A stretch of 8,426 bases of DNA, taken from NCBI GenBank assembly GCA_019421925.1, contig JAHZEH010000072.1, forward strand, positions 1 to 8,426. The letters run 5' to 3'. This DNA comes from Clostridia bacterium (GTDB taxonomy: Bacteria > Bacillota > Clostridia > Christensenellales > CALWSW01). The notes under the pieces were generated by a model that searched no databases, had not been told where the DNA came from, and saw nothing but the letters and a program-made list of their open reading frames with translations. The translations under genes and the position numbers were made by a program. This document shows, in pieces, positions 1 to 5,840 of this stretch (the first letter of the stretch is position 1; each line of letters starts with the position of its first letter).

Positions 1-327
1 GACCTGACCCAGATGACCTTCGGCTTCTCCCGTGACGACGCCGGCAAGTTCCTGGGCGAATACTATGCCAAGAAGATTTACGAGTCCGATCCCTTCGCCC
101 GCGTGGACCAGAAGGGCGTTGGCAAGCTGATGAAGATGGCTGCCGAACTGGGCCGTCAGACCCGCAAGGATATCCACATGGGCATCTGCGGCGAACACGG
201 CGGCGATCCCTCCTCTGTGGAGTTCTGCCACAACATCGGCCTGGACTACGTGTCCTGCTCCCCCTTCCGTGTGCCGATCGCCCGTCTGGCTGCCGCTCAG
301 GCCGCGATCAAAAACCCCCGGAAGTAA
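1..327 (+). CDS. ppdK: Pyruvate phosphate dikinase, C-terminal end (5' partial)
   Basis: The frame is open from base 1, so only the last 108 residues of a family of roughly 870-880 residues are present. PPDK interconverts pyruvate, ATP and Pi with PEP, AMP and PPi in the cytoplasm, and in anaerobes it often serves glycolysis in place of or beside pyruvate kinase. The fragment is the end of the PEP/pyruvate-binding TIM barrel. It shows TFGFSRDDAGKF near the left edge, then DQKGVG, then GICGEHGGDPSS with the cysteine at fragment residue 63 (bases 187-189). That cysteine corresponds to the family's catalytic acid/base, Cys831 in the Clostridium symbiosum enzyme. The end reads YVSCSPFRVPIARLAAAQAA, typical of the family terminus. 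All 11 glycines use GGC and arginine is mostly CGT/CGC, a biased pattern suggesting high expression. A strong terminator follows. PEP synthase is an alternative, but the motif wording fits PPDK better. Confidence 0.96.
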   Translation, partial: DLTQMTFGFSRDDAGKFLGEYYAKKIYESDPFARVDQKGVGKLMKMAAELGRQTRKDIHMGICGEHGGDPSSVEFCHNIGLDYVSCSPFRVPIARLAAAQAAIKNPRK

Positions 328-372
328 TGGATGCATCCGCGCGGGATAGATTCTGCATACCCGCGTAAATTG

Positions 373-407
373 TAGAGCATGTTACCTTTGGTAGCATGCT
401 CTATTTT
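373..407 (+). terminator. Rho-independent terminator of ppdK
   Basis: A 14-bp stem (373-386 pairing with 390-403, with one G-U pair at 382/394) closes on a TTT triloop and is followed directly by TTTT (404-407) and ATA. It lies 45 nt after the ppdK stop and separates that transcript from dgt. A weaker hairpin precedes it (CGCGGG 340-345 with CCCGCG 360-365, loop of 14 nt). The pairing is read directly from the sequence; the terminator role is inferred. Confidence 0.9.
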
Positions 408-445
408 ATACCTCATGGAAAAAAGAGGATTTTACCGAGGGTGTG

Positions 446-456
446 TGGTATATATT
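446..456 (+). promoter_or_regulatory. Possible extended -10 promoter element for dgt
   Basis: TGGTATATATT contains TG-N-TATATA (446-454), an extended -10 pattern, with an overlapping TATATT at 451-456. It lies after the ppdK terminator and 43 nt before the dgt start, where a promoter for the dgt-dnaG-rpoD block is expected. No convincing -35 hexamer is found at 16-18 bp upstream, so the call rests on the extended -10 and on position. Confidence 0.35.
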
Positions 457-484
457 GGCAAAAGCATGTTCGATTTCCAGAGAG

Positions 485-490
485 AGGAGG
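485..490 (+). promoter_or_regulatory. Shine-Dalgarno site that decides the dgt start
   Basis: AGGAGG ends 9 nt before the ATG at 500. It is the best ribosome binding site in the region and favours this ATG over the in-frame GTG at 443, which overlaps the probable promoter element. Confidence 0.8.
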
Positions 491-499
491 CGAGACGAC

Positions 500-1501
500 A
501 TGACGATACGCGAGCGACAGGAGGAGCAGGAGCGCAGAACGCTCTCCCCCCTTGCATGCTGCAGCGCCGATTCCCGGGGAAGGGAATCCCCCCTGACACC
601 CTGCGACATCCGCACGGACTTCCAGCGGGACAGGGATCGGATTATACACTGCAAATCCTTCCGCAGGATGAAATATAAGACGCAGGTTTTCCTTTCCCCG
701 GAGGGGGATCATTACCGCACAAGACTGACCCACACGCTGGAGGTGGCGCAGATTGCCCGCACGATTGCCAGGGCCCTTCAGCTTAATGAGGATTTGACCG
801 AGGCGATCGCCCTGGGGCACGATTTGGGGCATACTCCCTTTGGGCACATTGGCGAGATGGTGCTCAACCAGGTCCTGCCGGACGGCTTTGAACACAATTT
901 GCAGAGCCTCAGGGTGGTGGAGAAGCTGGAAAATGGGACGGGACTTAACTTGACCTGGGAGGTGCGCGACGGCATCGTCAACCATAAGAAGGACGGGAGA
1001 GCCCAGACGCTGGAGGGTCGGATTGTAAGCTATGCTGACCGGATCGCTTACCTAAACCACGATGTGGACGACGCTATCCGGGCGCAGGTGTTGGGTCCCG
1101 GCGACCTTCCGCAGCGCTGCGTGCAAACTTTGGGGGCGACCCACGGGGAGCGAATCAACAATATGATTGTTGACATCGTATATACTAGTGCGGGGAAGCC
1201 GGAGATCAGGATGTCTCCCAAGTTTGAGGAGGCGATGGGAGAGATGCGCGCTTTCATGTTCAAGCGTGTCTATACCGACCATGTCGCCAAGCGGGAGGAA
1301 GGCAAGGCCCGGGGCGTCGTAGAGCGGCTCTATGGCTATTATCTGGAACATGTCCATGAGCTCCCGGAGGAATTTACCAAACACATTGAGGCGGACGGGG
1401 AGCAGGTGGTTGCCGCCGATTATATCGCCTGCATGACCGACCGGTTTGCCGTGCGGACATATGAACAGCTTTTTGTGCCGCAGTCCTGGAGTATTCACTG
1501 A
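500..1501 (+). CDS. dgt: Deoxyguanosinetriphosphate triphosphohydrolase-like protein (HD domain dNTPase)
   Basis: This 333-residue protein has the length usual for the short dGTPase-like family. Members hydrolyse dNTPs to the deoxynucleoside and triphosphate and so adjust the dNTP pool; the exact substrate of this short group varies. The metal-binding HD signature is complete: His78 in RLTHTLEVAQ, His107-Asp108 in LGHDLGHTPFGH, and Asp180 in SYADRIAYLNHDVDDAIRA. Other family blocks are the N-terminal FQRDRDRIIHCKSFRRMKYKTQVF (residues 41-64), with a conserved arginine-rich start, and LTWEVRDGIVNHK. The ATG at 500 is chosen for its AGGAGG site; the frame extends to 443 but the extra 19 residues do not resemble the family. 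The gene sits 90 nt upstream of dnaG, an order known from clostridia and consistent with a replication-linked role. No catalytic residue looks missing. The family call is firm; strict dGTP specificity is not. Confidence 0.94.
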   Translation: MTIRERQEEQERRTLSPLACCSADSRGRESPLTPCDIRTDFQRDRDRIIHCKSFRRMKYKTQVFLSPEGDHYRTRLTHTLEVAQIARTIARALQLNEDLTEAIALGHDLGHTPFGHIGEMVLNQVLPDGFEHNLQSLRVVEKLENGTGLNLTWEVRDGIVNHKKDGRAQTLEGRIVSYADRIAYLNHDVDDAIRAQVLGPGDLPQRCVQTLGATHGERINNMIVDIVYTSAGKPEIRMSPKFEEAMGEMRAFMFKRVYTDHVAKREEGKARGVVERLYGYYLEHVHELPEEFTKHIEADGEQVVAADYIACMTDRFAVRTYEQLFVPQSWSIH

Positions 1502-1545
1502 TGCGTATATTCTGCAAAATTCAACGCAAAAAGAAGGAATACTCC
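1488..1545 (+). repeat. Nested inverted repeats across the dgt stop codon
   Basis: GGAGTATTC (1488-1496, in the last dgt codons) is the exact reverse complement of GAATACTCC (1537-1545). Inside it, TGCGT (1502-1506) pairs with ACGCA (1524-1528). There is no T-run after the outer arm, so it does not look like an ordinary terminator. It could be an mRNA end or processing structure, or chance. A third small hairpin, GGTTC-GGC-GAACC, follows at 1549-1561. Confidence 0.4.
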
Positions 1546-1591
1546 TCTGGTTCGGCGAACCTATATAGCACAATTGGGTAGGTGGGTTTCC

Positions 1592-3406
1592 ATGAGTAGC
1601 TTTCCGGAAGCATGGCTGAATGAATTGCTTGCGCACAATGATATCGTCTCCGTCGTATCGGATTATGTGGCGCTCAAAGAGAAAGGCCGTCGTTTCTGGG
1701 GGCTTTGCCCTTTTCATGGGGAGAAAACCGCCTCCTTTTCTGTCAATGCGGACAAGCAGTTTTACTATTGCTTTGGCTGTCATGCCGGCGGGGACGCGAT
1801 CCGCTTCATTATGGAGATGGAAAAGCTCTCCTTTGTGGATGCGGTAAAGTTTCTGGCACGCAGGGCAAATATGCAGCTGCCCGATATGATAGACGACAGC
1901 GCAATGCAAAAGGAACGGGAAGAGAAAGAGCGGCTGTATCAGGCTTGCAAGGATGCGGCGCTCTTCTTCCATGAGAGGCTGAAAAGCCCCCAGGGGCGTC
2001 CGGCCCAGGAATATCTGCTCAGGAGGGGCGTTCAGCCCCGCACTGTGGCGGCCTTTGGATTGGGCTTTTCTCCGCCGGGATGGGATCACCTTTTGAAGCA
2101 TATGCTGGACAAGGGATATCGCCCCGAGGAGCTACAGGCTGCCGGTTTGGCGGTGAAAAAGGGCGACCGGTATTTTGATATGTTCCGCGGCAGGGTGATG
2201 TTTCCCATCATTGGAGGCTATCAGCGCGTCATAGGCTTTGGAGGGCGGGCGCTGGGTGATGAGACGCCCAAGTATATCAATACCCCCGACACGACCATAC
2301 TCAATATGCAGAAGGGAAAATCACCCGACTCGCTGGTACTGGTGGAGGGTTACATGGACGTGGTCAGCCTGCATCAAGGCGGGGTGAGCAATGCGGTGGC
2401 CACGCTGGGAACCGCCCTGACCCCCCAGCAGGCCAGGCTGATAAAGCGGTATACCAATCAGGTATATCTGGCCTATGACGGTGACGCCGCCGGGCAGAGC
2501 GCCAATTTGCGGGGGTTGGACATCCTTGCGGCCGAGGGGATCCGCGTCAAGGTCATCACATTCCCCCAGGGACAGGATCCCGATGATTTTATCCGAGCGG
2601 AGGGACTGGAAGGTTTTGAGAAAAGGAAGAGCGGGGCTCTCACGCTGCAGGCCTTTAAGCTGCGCAACCTTGCCGCCCAATTCGACCTGATGACGGAGGA
2701 CGGACGGGAGGGCTATGCTAAGGCGGGAAGCGCTTTCATCGCTACTCTCTCGCTGATTGAGCAGGAGCGGTATTATCCCGTCCTTGCGCAGAGCACCGGT
2801 TTCTCCATTGAGGCGCTGCGCGCGGCTGGGGAGGAGGGGCGGATATCCTCCCAGAACAGCCCGCCGCCGGGACCTTCTAAGAATAGGCCTTCCAATTTAC
2901 GGAATACTAGGATTACAAAAGAAGGGACAGTATCCGCCAACCGTATTTCGGCAGAACAGACTGTGCTGCGCTCTGCTCTGGAGGAGAGACGGTTTGCAAA
3001 AGAGGCGTTCGGCATGCCGGAACTGTTCCAGGCACCCGGGCATCTGGCGCTTCTGCAGGCGCTCCAGCAGGCCTATCAGGCTGGCAATATGGCGGAACAG
3101 GAGGAGCTGAATCTCCCTGTTTTTCTTGCGGGCTTGCCGGATGAACTGGCCGGCTGCGCGGCTGCGGCGCTCTCGGCGCCTCAGGCGGATGATGCGCAGG
3201 CGTGTTTCCGGGACGGAATACATCTGTTGCAGCATATGAACATCACACAAAATATCAAAGAGCTTCAGCAGCGGGCCAGCCGGGATGATATCTCACGGGA
3301 GGAGCGGTTGGAGCTTGCAAAGCGAATTGGGGATTTGAATGAACAATTGCACCAACAATCAGGAGCCGGCAGTTCAGAATCTTTTGCAGAAAGGCAAGGG
3401 GGGTGA
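1592..3406 (+). CDS. dnaG: DNA primase DnaG, with a short internal deletion near the active site
   Basis: This 604-residue protein synthesises RNA primers for the replicative helicase and polymerase. It has the CHC2 zinc-binding domain at residues 1-100 (Cys39-Pro-Phe-His42 and Cys60-x2-Cys63) and the RNA polymerase core at about 110-330. Core motifs are FRGRVMFPI (198-206), GFGGRALGDETPKYINTPDT (215-234), Glu252 in VEGYMD, and Asp296/Asp298 in YDGDAAG. An Asn/Pro/Ser-rich linker (about 415-450) leads to a C-terminal domain (about 450-590) of the kind that binds DnaB helicase. The Glu252 to Asp296 spacing of 44 equals E. coli Glu265 to Asp309. From Lys227 to Glu252, however, is 25 residues against 36 in E. 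coli (Lys229 to Glu265), so a conserved segment is missing. The ATG at 1592 follows AGGTG at 1580-1584; a TTG at 1574 would add 6 residues and is less likely. The gene lies 7 nt before rpoD and is probably cotranscribed with it. The family call is certain; full activity is not. Confidence 0.97.
   Translation: MSSFPEAWLNELLAHNDIVSVVSDYVALKEKGRRFWGLCPFHGEKTASFSVNADKQFYYCFGCHAGGDAIRFIMEMEKLSFVDAVKFLARRANMQLPDMIDDSAMQKEREEKERLYQACKDAALFFHERLKSPQGRPAQEYLLRRGVQPRTVAAFGLGFSPPGWDHLLKHMLDKGYRPEELQAAGLAVKKGDRYFDMFRGRVMFPIIGGYQRVIGFGGRALGDETPKYINTPDTTILNMQKGKSPDSLVLVEGYMDVVSLHQGGVSNAVATLGTALTPQQARLIKRYTNQVYLAYDGDAAGQSANLRGLDILAAEGIRVKVITFPQGQDPDDFIRAEGLEGFEKRKSGALTLQAFKLRNLAAQFDLMTEDGREGYAKAGSAFIATLSLIEQERYYPVLAQSTGFSIEALRAAGEEGRISSQNSPPPGPSKNRPSNLRNTRITKEGTVSANRISAEQTVLRSALEERRFAKEAFGMPELFQAPGHLALLQALQQAYQAGNMAEQEELNLPVFLAGLPDELAGCAAAALSAPQADDAQACFRDGIHLLQHMNITQNIKELQQRASRDDISREERLELAKRIGDLNEQLHQQSGAGSSESFAERQGG
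3396..3406 (+). promoter_or_regulatory. Shine-Dalgarno site of rpoD overlapping the dnaG stop
   Basis: AAGGGGGGTGA closely matches the ideal AAGGAGGTGA and ends 7 nt before the ATG at 3414. Its last three bases are the dnaG TGA stop. A ribosome finishing dnaG would therefore cover the rpoD initiation site, which suggests translational coupling (inference). The site also favours ATG 3414 over the upstream in-frame ATG at 3339 inside dnaG. Confidence 0.75.
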
Positions 3407-3413
3407 GGAATCT

Positions 3414-4547
3414 ATGGCGGCAAAGAAGGAAGGTCAGAAGCCCGGAGCCGAGGGGACGGAGAAGAAGTCCGGAATGGACCGGATCCGTGAACTCATCGAG
3501 CTGGGCAAAGCAAAGGAGTCGTTGACTCAAAAAGAGATACTGGATGCTCTGGATGAACTCGATCTCGATGCGGAACAGATTGAAAAGATATATGCCGGGC
3601 TGGAGGAGCTCAACATTGAGATTGTCGATGACATTGAACTTCCCCCGGAGCTCATTGCGATTGCACAAAAAGATACGGAGACCGCGGAGCAGGAGGATCT
3701 CTCCGTGCCGGACGGGATCAATATTGACGACCCGGTCCGCATGTATCTCAAGGAGATCGGCAAGGTTCCCCTTTTGTCGGCGGATGAGGAGATTGAGATC
3801 GCCAAGCGCATGGCGGAGGGCGACGAATTGGCCAAGCGGCAGCTGGCGGAGGCAAACCTGCGTCTGGTTGTCAGCATTGCCAAGCGCTATGTGGGCCGAG
3901 GAATGCTCTTTCTCGATCTGATCCAGGAGGGCAACCTGGGGCTGATCAAGGCCGTGGAAAAATTTGATTACAGCAAGGGATACAAGTTTTCCACCTACGC
4001 CACCTGGTGGATTCGCCAGGCGATCACCCGGGCGATTGCCGACCAGGCGCGTACTATCCGCATCCCCGTGCATATGGTTGAGACCATCAACCGCCTGATC
4101 CGGGTGAACCGCCAGCTTCTGCAGGAGTATGGCAGGGAGCCGCAGCCCGCGGAAATGGCAAAGGCCATGGGTATTTCCGAGGAAAAGGTTCGCGAGATTT
4201 TGAAGATTGCCCAGGAGCCCGTCTCTTTGGAGACGCCGATTGGTGAGGAGGAGGACAGCCATCTGGGAGACTTTATCCCCGATGACGACGCTCCCGCACC
4301 GGCTGAGGCTGCTGCTTTTGCCCTGCTCAAGGAGCAGCTGATGGACGTGCTTGACACTCTGACGCCCAGGGAGGAGAAGGTGCTGCGCCTGCGCTTTGGA
4401 CTGGATGACGGCAAGGCGCGTACGCTGGAGGAGGTGGGCCGCGAATTCAACGTGACCCGCGAGAGAATCCGTCAGATCGAGGCCAAGGCACTCAGAAAGC
4501 TACGGCATCCGAGCCGCAGCAAAAAACTCAAGGATTTCCTGGATTGA
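3414..4547 (+). CDS. rpoD: RNA polymerase primary sigma factor (sigma-70 / SigA)
   Basis: This 377-residue protein has the size of Firmicute SigA. It directs RNA polymerase core to -35/-10 promoters of housekeeping genes. Regions in order: a Lys-rich N-terminus, a region 1.1-like segment (about 21-75, TQKEILDALDELDLD), region 1.2 from DDPVRMYLKEIGKVPLL (105-121), region 2 with ANLRLVVSIAKRYVGRGM and LDLIQEGNLGLIKAVEKFDY, then region 2.3-2.4 (KGYKFSTYATWWIRQAITRAIADQ, about 188-211). Region 3 is near 215-290, and region 4 (about 305-377) ends with the helix-turn-helix TLEEVGREFNVTRERIRQIE. The exact DNA-contact wording of regions 2.4 and 4.2 marks it as a primary rather than an alternative sigma factor. 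It lacks the long non-conserved insert of E. coli RpoD. It follows dnaG directly, the classic macromolecular synthesis order without rpsU, and ends before a GC-rich terminator. Confidence 0.98.
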   Translation: MAAKKEGQKPGAEGTEKKSGMDRIRELIELGKAKESLTQKEILDALDELDLDAEQIEKIYAGLEELNIEIVDDIELPPELIAIAQKDTETAEQEDLSVPDGINIDDPVRMYLKEIGKVPLLSADEEIEIAKRMAEGDELAKRQLAEANLRLVVSIAKRYVGRGMLFLDLIQEGNLGLIKAVEKFDYSKGYKFSTYATWWIRQAITRAIADQARTIRIPVHMVETINRLIRVNRQLLQEYGREPQPAEMAKAMGISEEKVREILKIAQEPVSLETPIGEEEDSHLGDFIPDDDAPAPAEAAAFALLKEQLMDVLDTLTPREEKVLRLRFGLDDGKARTLEEVGREFNVTRERIRQIEAKALRKLRHPSRSKKLKDFLD

Positions 4548-4567
4548 TACAACGACTGATGCAACGC

Positions 4568-4593
4568 AAGAGCGGCGCGAAGCGCCGCTTTTT
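4568..4593 (+). terminator. Rho-independent terminator after rpoD
   Basis: The GC-rich stem GCGGCGC (4572-4578) and GCGCCGC (4582-4588) closes on GAA and is followed by TTTTT (4589-4593). The stem extends outward through A4571-T4589 and a run of A/G opposite the T-tract. It begins 21 nt after the rpoD stop and should end the dgt-dnaG-rpoD transcript. Confidence 0.93.
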
Positions 4594-4599
4594 GATGCG

Positions 4600-4621
4600 C
4601 CGGAACCGACTGTGGTTTCGG
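4600..4621 (+). other. Second hairpin in the rpoD-queA gap
   Basis: CCGGAACC (4600-4607) pairs with GGTTTCGG (4614-4621) as 8 bp with one G-U pair and a 6-nt loop GACTGT. It lies 7 nt after the rpoD terminator and 8 nt before the queA Shine-Dalgarno. No T-run follows. It could shape the queA leader or be incidental. It does not match the preQ1 riboswitch pattern I know. Confidence 0.4.
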
Positions 4622-4641
4622 AAGAAATAGGGGGAAGAAGC

Positions 4642-5676
4642 GTGAAAACAAGCGATTTTTGGTATGACCTGCCCCAGGAACTGATTGCCCAGCACCCCAG
4701 CGAGAGGAGGGACGGCTCCAGGCTGCTGGTTTATCACCGCGAGGATGGCACTCTCGAGGACAGGATTTTTTCCGATATCATCGGCTATCTCAACCCGGGG
4801 GACTGCCTGGTGGTCAACCGTACCCGCGTCATTCCCGCCAGGCTGATTGGCGAGAGGATCACGGAGGACGGCTCCCGCGGCGGGAAGATGGAGTTCCTGC
4901 TTCTCAAGCGGCTGGACACGGATACCTGGGAGACGCTGGTCAAACCGGGCAGAAGAGCCAAGACGGGGGCGCGCTTTGCCTTCGGGCCCGACCTGAGGGC
5001 GGAGGTTCTGCGCTCCACACCGGGCGGCGAACGTATCGTCCGCTTTGAATTCGAGGGAATCTGGGAGGAGGTGCTCGACAAGGTGGGCGAGATGCCCCTG
5101 CCCCCCTATATCACGGAAAAACTTGGGGACAAGGAACGCTATCAGACGGTCTATTCCAGGGAGGAGGGATCGGCAGCAGCACCTACGGCGGGGCTGCACT
5201 TCACCCGGGAACTGCTTGAACGCATCCGGGAGAAGGGCGTACAGGTGGAGGAAGTGCTACTTCATGTGGGGCTCGGCACCTTCCGGCCTGTGAAGGAGGA
5301 GGACGTCTCCCAGCACAAGATGCATTCCGAGTATTACGAGGTGGAGGAGGATACCGCTGCGCGCATCAACAGAGCCAGGGACGCGGGCGGGCGGATCATC
5401 TGCGTGGGTACCACGAGCTGCCGGACGCTGGAGAGCGTCGCCGACGAGGAGGGGATTGTTCACGCACAAAAGGGGTGGACGGACATCTTCATCACGCCCG
5501 GCTACCGCTTTAAAGCGGTGGACGCCCTCATCACCAACTTTCATCTGCCCGAGTCCACTCTGCTCATGCTGGTCAGCGCCCTCTCCAGCCGGGAGGAGAT
5601 TCTGCGGGTGTATGAATATGCGGTAAAAAAGAGATACCGCTTTTTCAGTTTCGGGGACGCCATGTTCATCGAGTGA
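4642..5676 (+). CDS. queA: S-adenosylmethionine:tRNA ribosyltransferase-isomerase (QueA)
   Basis: This 344-residue protein has the normal family length of about 340-350. QueA transfers and isomerises the ribosyl part of SAM onto preQ1 at tRNA position 34, giving epoxyqueuosine. The family-typical start KTSDFWYDLPQELIAQHP is followed by SRLLVYHR, VVNRTRVIPARL, the central APTAGLHFT block, GLGTFRPVKEEDV, HKMHSEYYEV, ICVGTTSCRTLES, WTDIFITPGYRFK and ITNFHLPESTLLMLVSAL, so the protein is complete. The GTG at 4642 is chosen because the sequence then matches the family N-terminus exactly and a G-rich Shine-Dalgarno (AGGGGGA, 4629-4635) lies just upstream; the frame extends to a GTG at 4612 without support. 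The gene follows a terminator at close range with no clear promoter, so its source of transcription is uncertain. Tgt, which acts one step earlier in the same pathway, is the next gene. Confidence 0.97.
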   Translation: MKTSDFWYDLPQELIAQHPSERRDGSRLLVYHREDGTLEDRIFSDIIGYLNPGDCLVVNRTRVIPARLIGERITEDGSRGGKMEFLLLKRLDTDTWETLVKPGRRAKTGARFAFGPDLRAEVLRSTPGGERIVRFEFEGIWEEVLDKVGEMPLPPYITEKLGDKERYQTVYSREEGSAAAPTAGLHFTRELLERIREKGVQVEEVLLHVGLGTFRPVKEEDVSQHKMHSEYYEVEEDTAARINRARDAGGRIICVGTTSCRTLESVADEEGIVHAQKGWTDIFITPGYRFKAVDALITNFHLPESTLLMLVSALSSREEILRVYEYAVKKRYRFFSFGDAMFIE

Positions 5677-5683
5677 GACAAAA

Positions 5684-5713
5684 GGCCTGAAGCCAAGCTG
5701 TTTCAGGCCCTTT
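5684..5713 (+). terminator. Hairpin after queA, possible weak terminator
   Basis: GGCCTGAA (5684-5691) pairs perfectly with TTCAGGCC (5702-5709), and the stem can continue inward (G-U 5692/5701, C-G 5693/5700) to a 6-nt loop. It starts 8 nt after the queA stop. The tail is C then TTT then GCATG, so the U-tract is poor and termination may be partial. A separate promoter for tgt downstream fits a transcript end here. Confidence 0.6.
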
Positions 5714-5771
5714 GCATGTCTGAAGGGGGAAGGAGACCGCTCATACTTTTGTGTGATTGACGGGCGCCGCA

Positions 5772-5800
5772 TTGAACAATCGCCGCGATACTGATATAAT
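5772..5800 (+). promoter_or_regulatory. Strong sigma-A promoter upstream of tgt
   Basis: A -35 element TTGAAC (5772-5777) is separated by exactly 17 bp from a perfect TATAAT (5795-5800), which also carries the extended -10 dinucleotide TG at 5792-5793. Transcription should start near 5806-5808, leaving a leader of about 34 nt before the ATG at 5841. It is the best promoter match in the window and would drive tgt-tsaE-tsaB-rimI. It lies inside the upstream extension of the tgt frame, so the longer tgt start cannot be the one used from this promoter. Confidence 0.85.
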
Positions 5801-5840
5801 AATAGAGATTGCCCGGTTGAGAAATGGAGAAGGAGACCTT

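Noticed and set aside
379..678. Plus-strand open frame of 99 codons from the ppdK terminator into dgt
   Set aside because: It begins in the terminator stem, overlaps dgt in another frame and has no recognisable content.
1506..1511. TATATT as a -10 element for a dnaG promoter
   Set aside because: No -35 hexamer at 16-18 bp upstream and no correctly spaced TG. It lies within the inverted repeat structure.
1549..1561. GGTTCGGCGAACC as a T-arm of a tRNA
   Set aside because: It is a simple 5-bp hairpin with a 3-nt loop. There is no T-loop of 7 nt, acceptor stem or anticodon arm around it.
1052..2101. Long open frame on the minus strand (349 codons) opposite dgt and dnaG
   Set aside because: It crosses two well-identified genes and its translation matches no family I recognise. 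It is a frame shadow of GC-rich coding DNA.
3255..4262. Minus-strand open frame of 335 codons opposite rpoD
   Set aside because: The same reasoning applies: the plus-strand sigma factor explains the coding signal fully.
4594..4641. Possible preQ1 riboswitch before queA
   Set aside because: The hairpin lacks the C-rich loop and A-rich tail arrangement of the known preQ1 classes, and queA is not a usual preQ1 riboswitch target in Firmicutes.
5729..5838. Direct repeat GAAGGAGACC at 5729-5738 and 5829-5838, exactly 100 nt apart
   Set aside because: Both are Shine-Dalgarno-like purine strings. The first has no start codon suitably placed with an open frame, so it is most likely coincidence.
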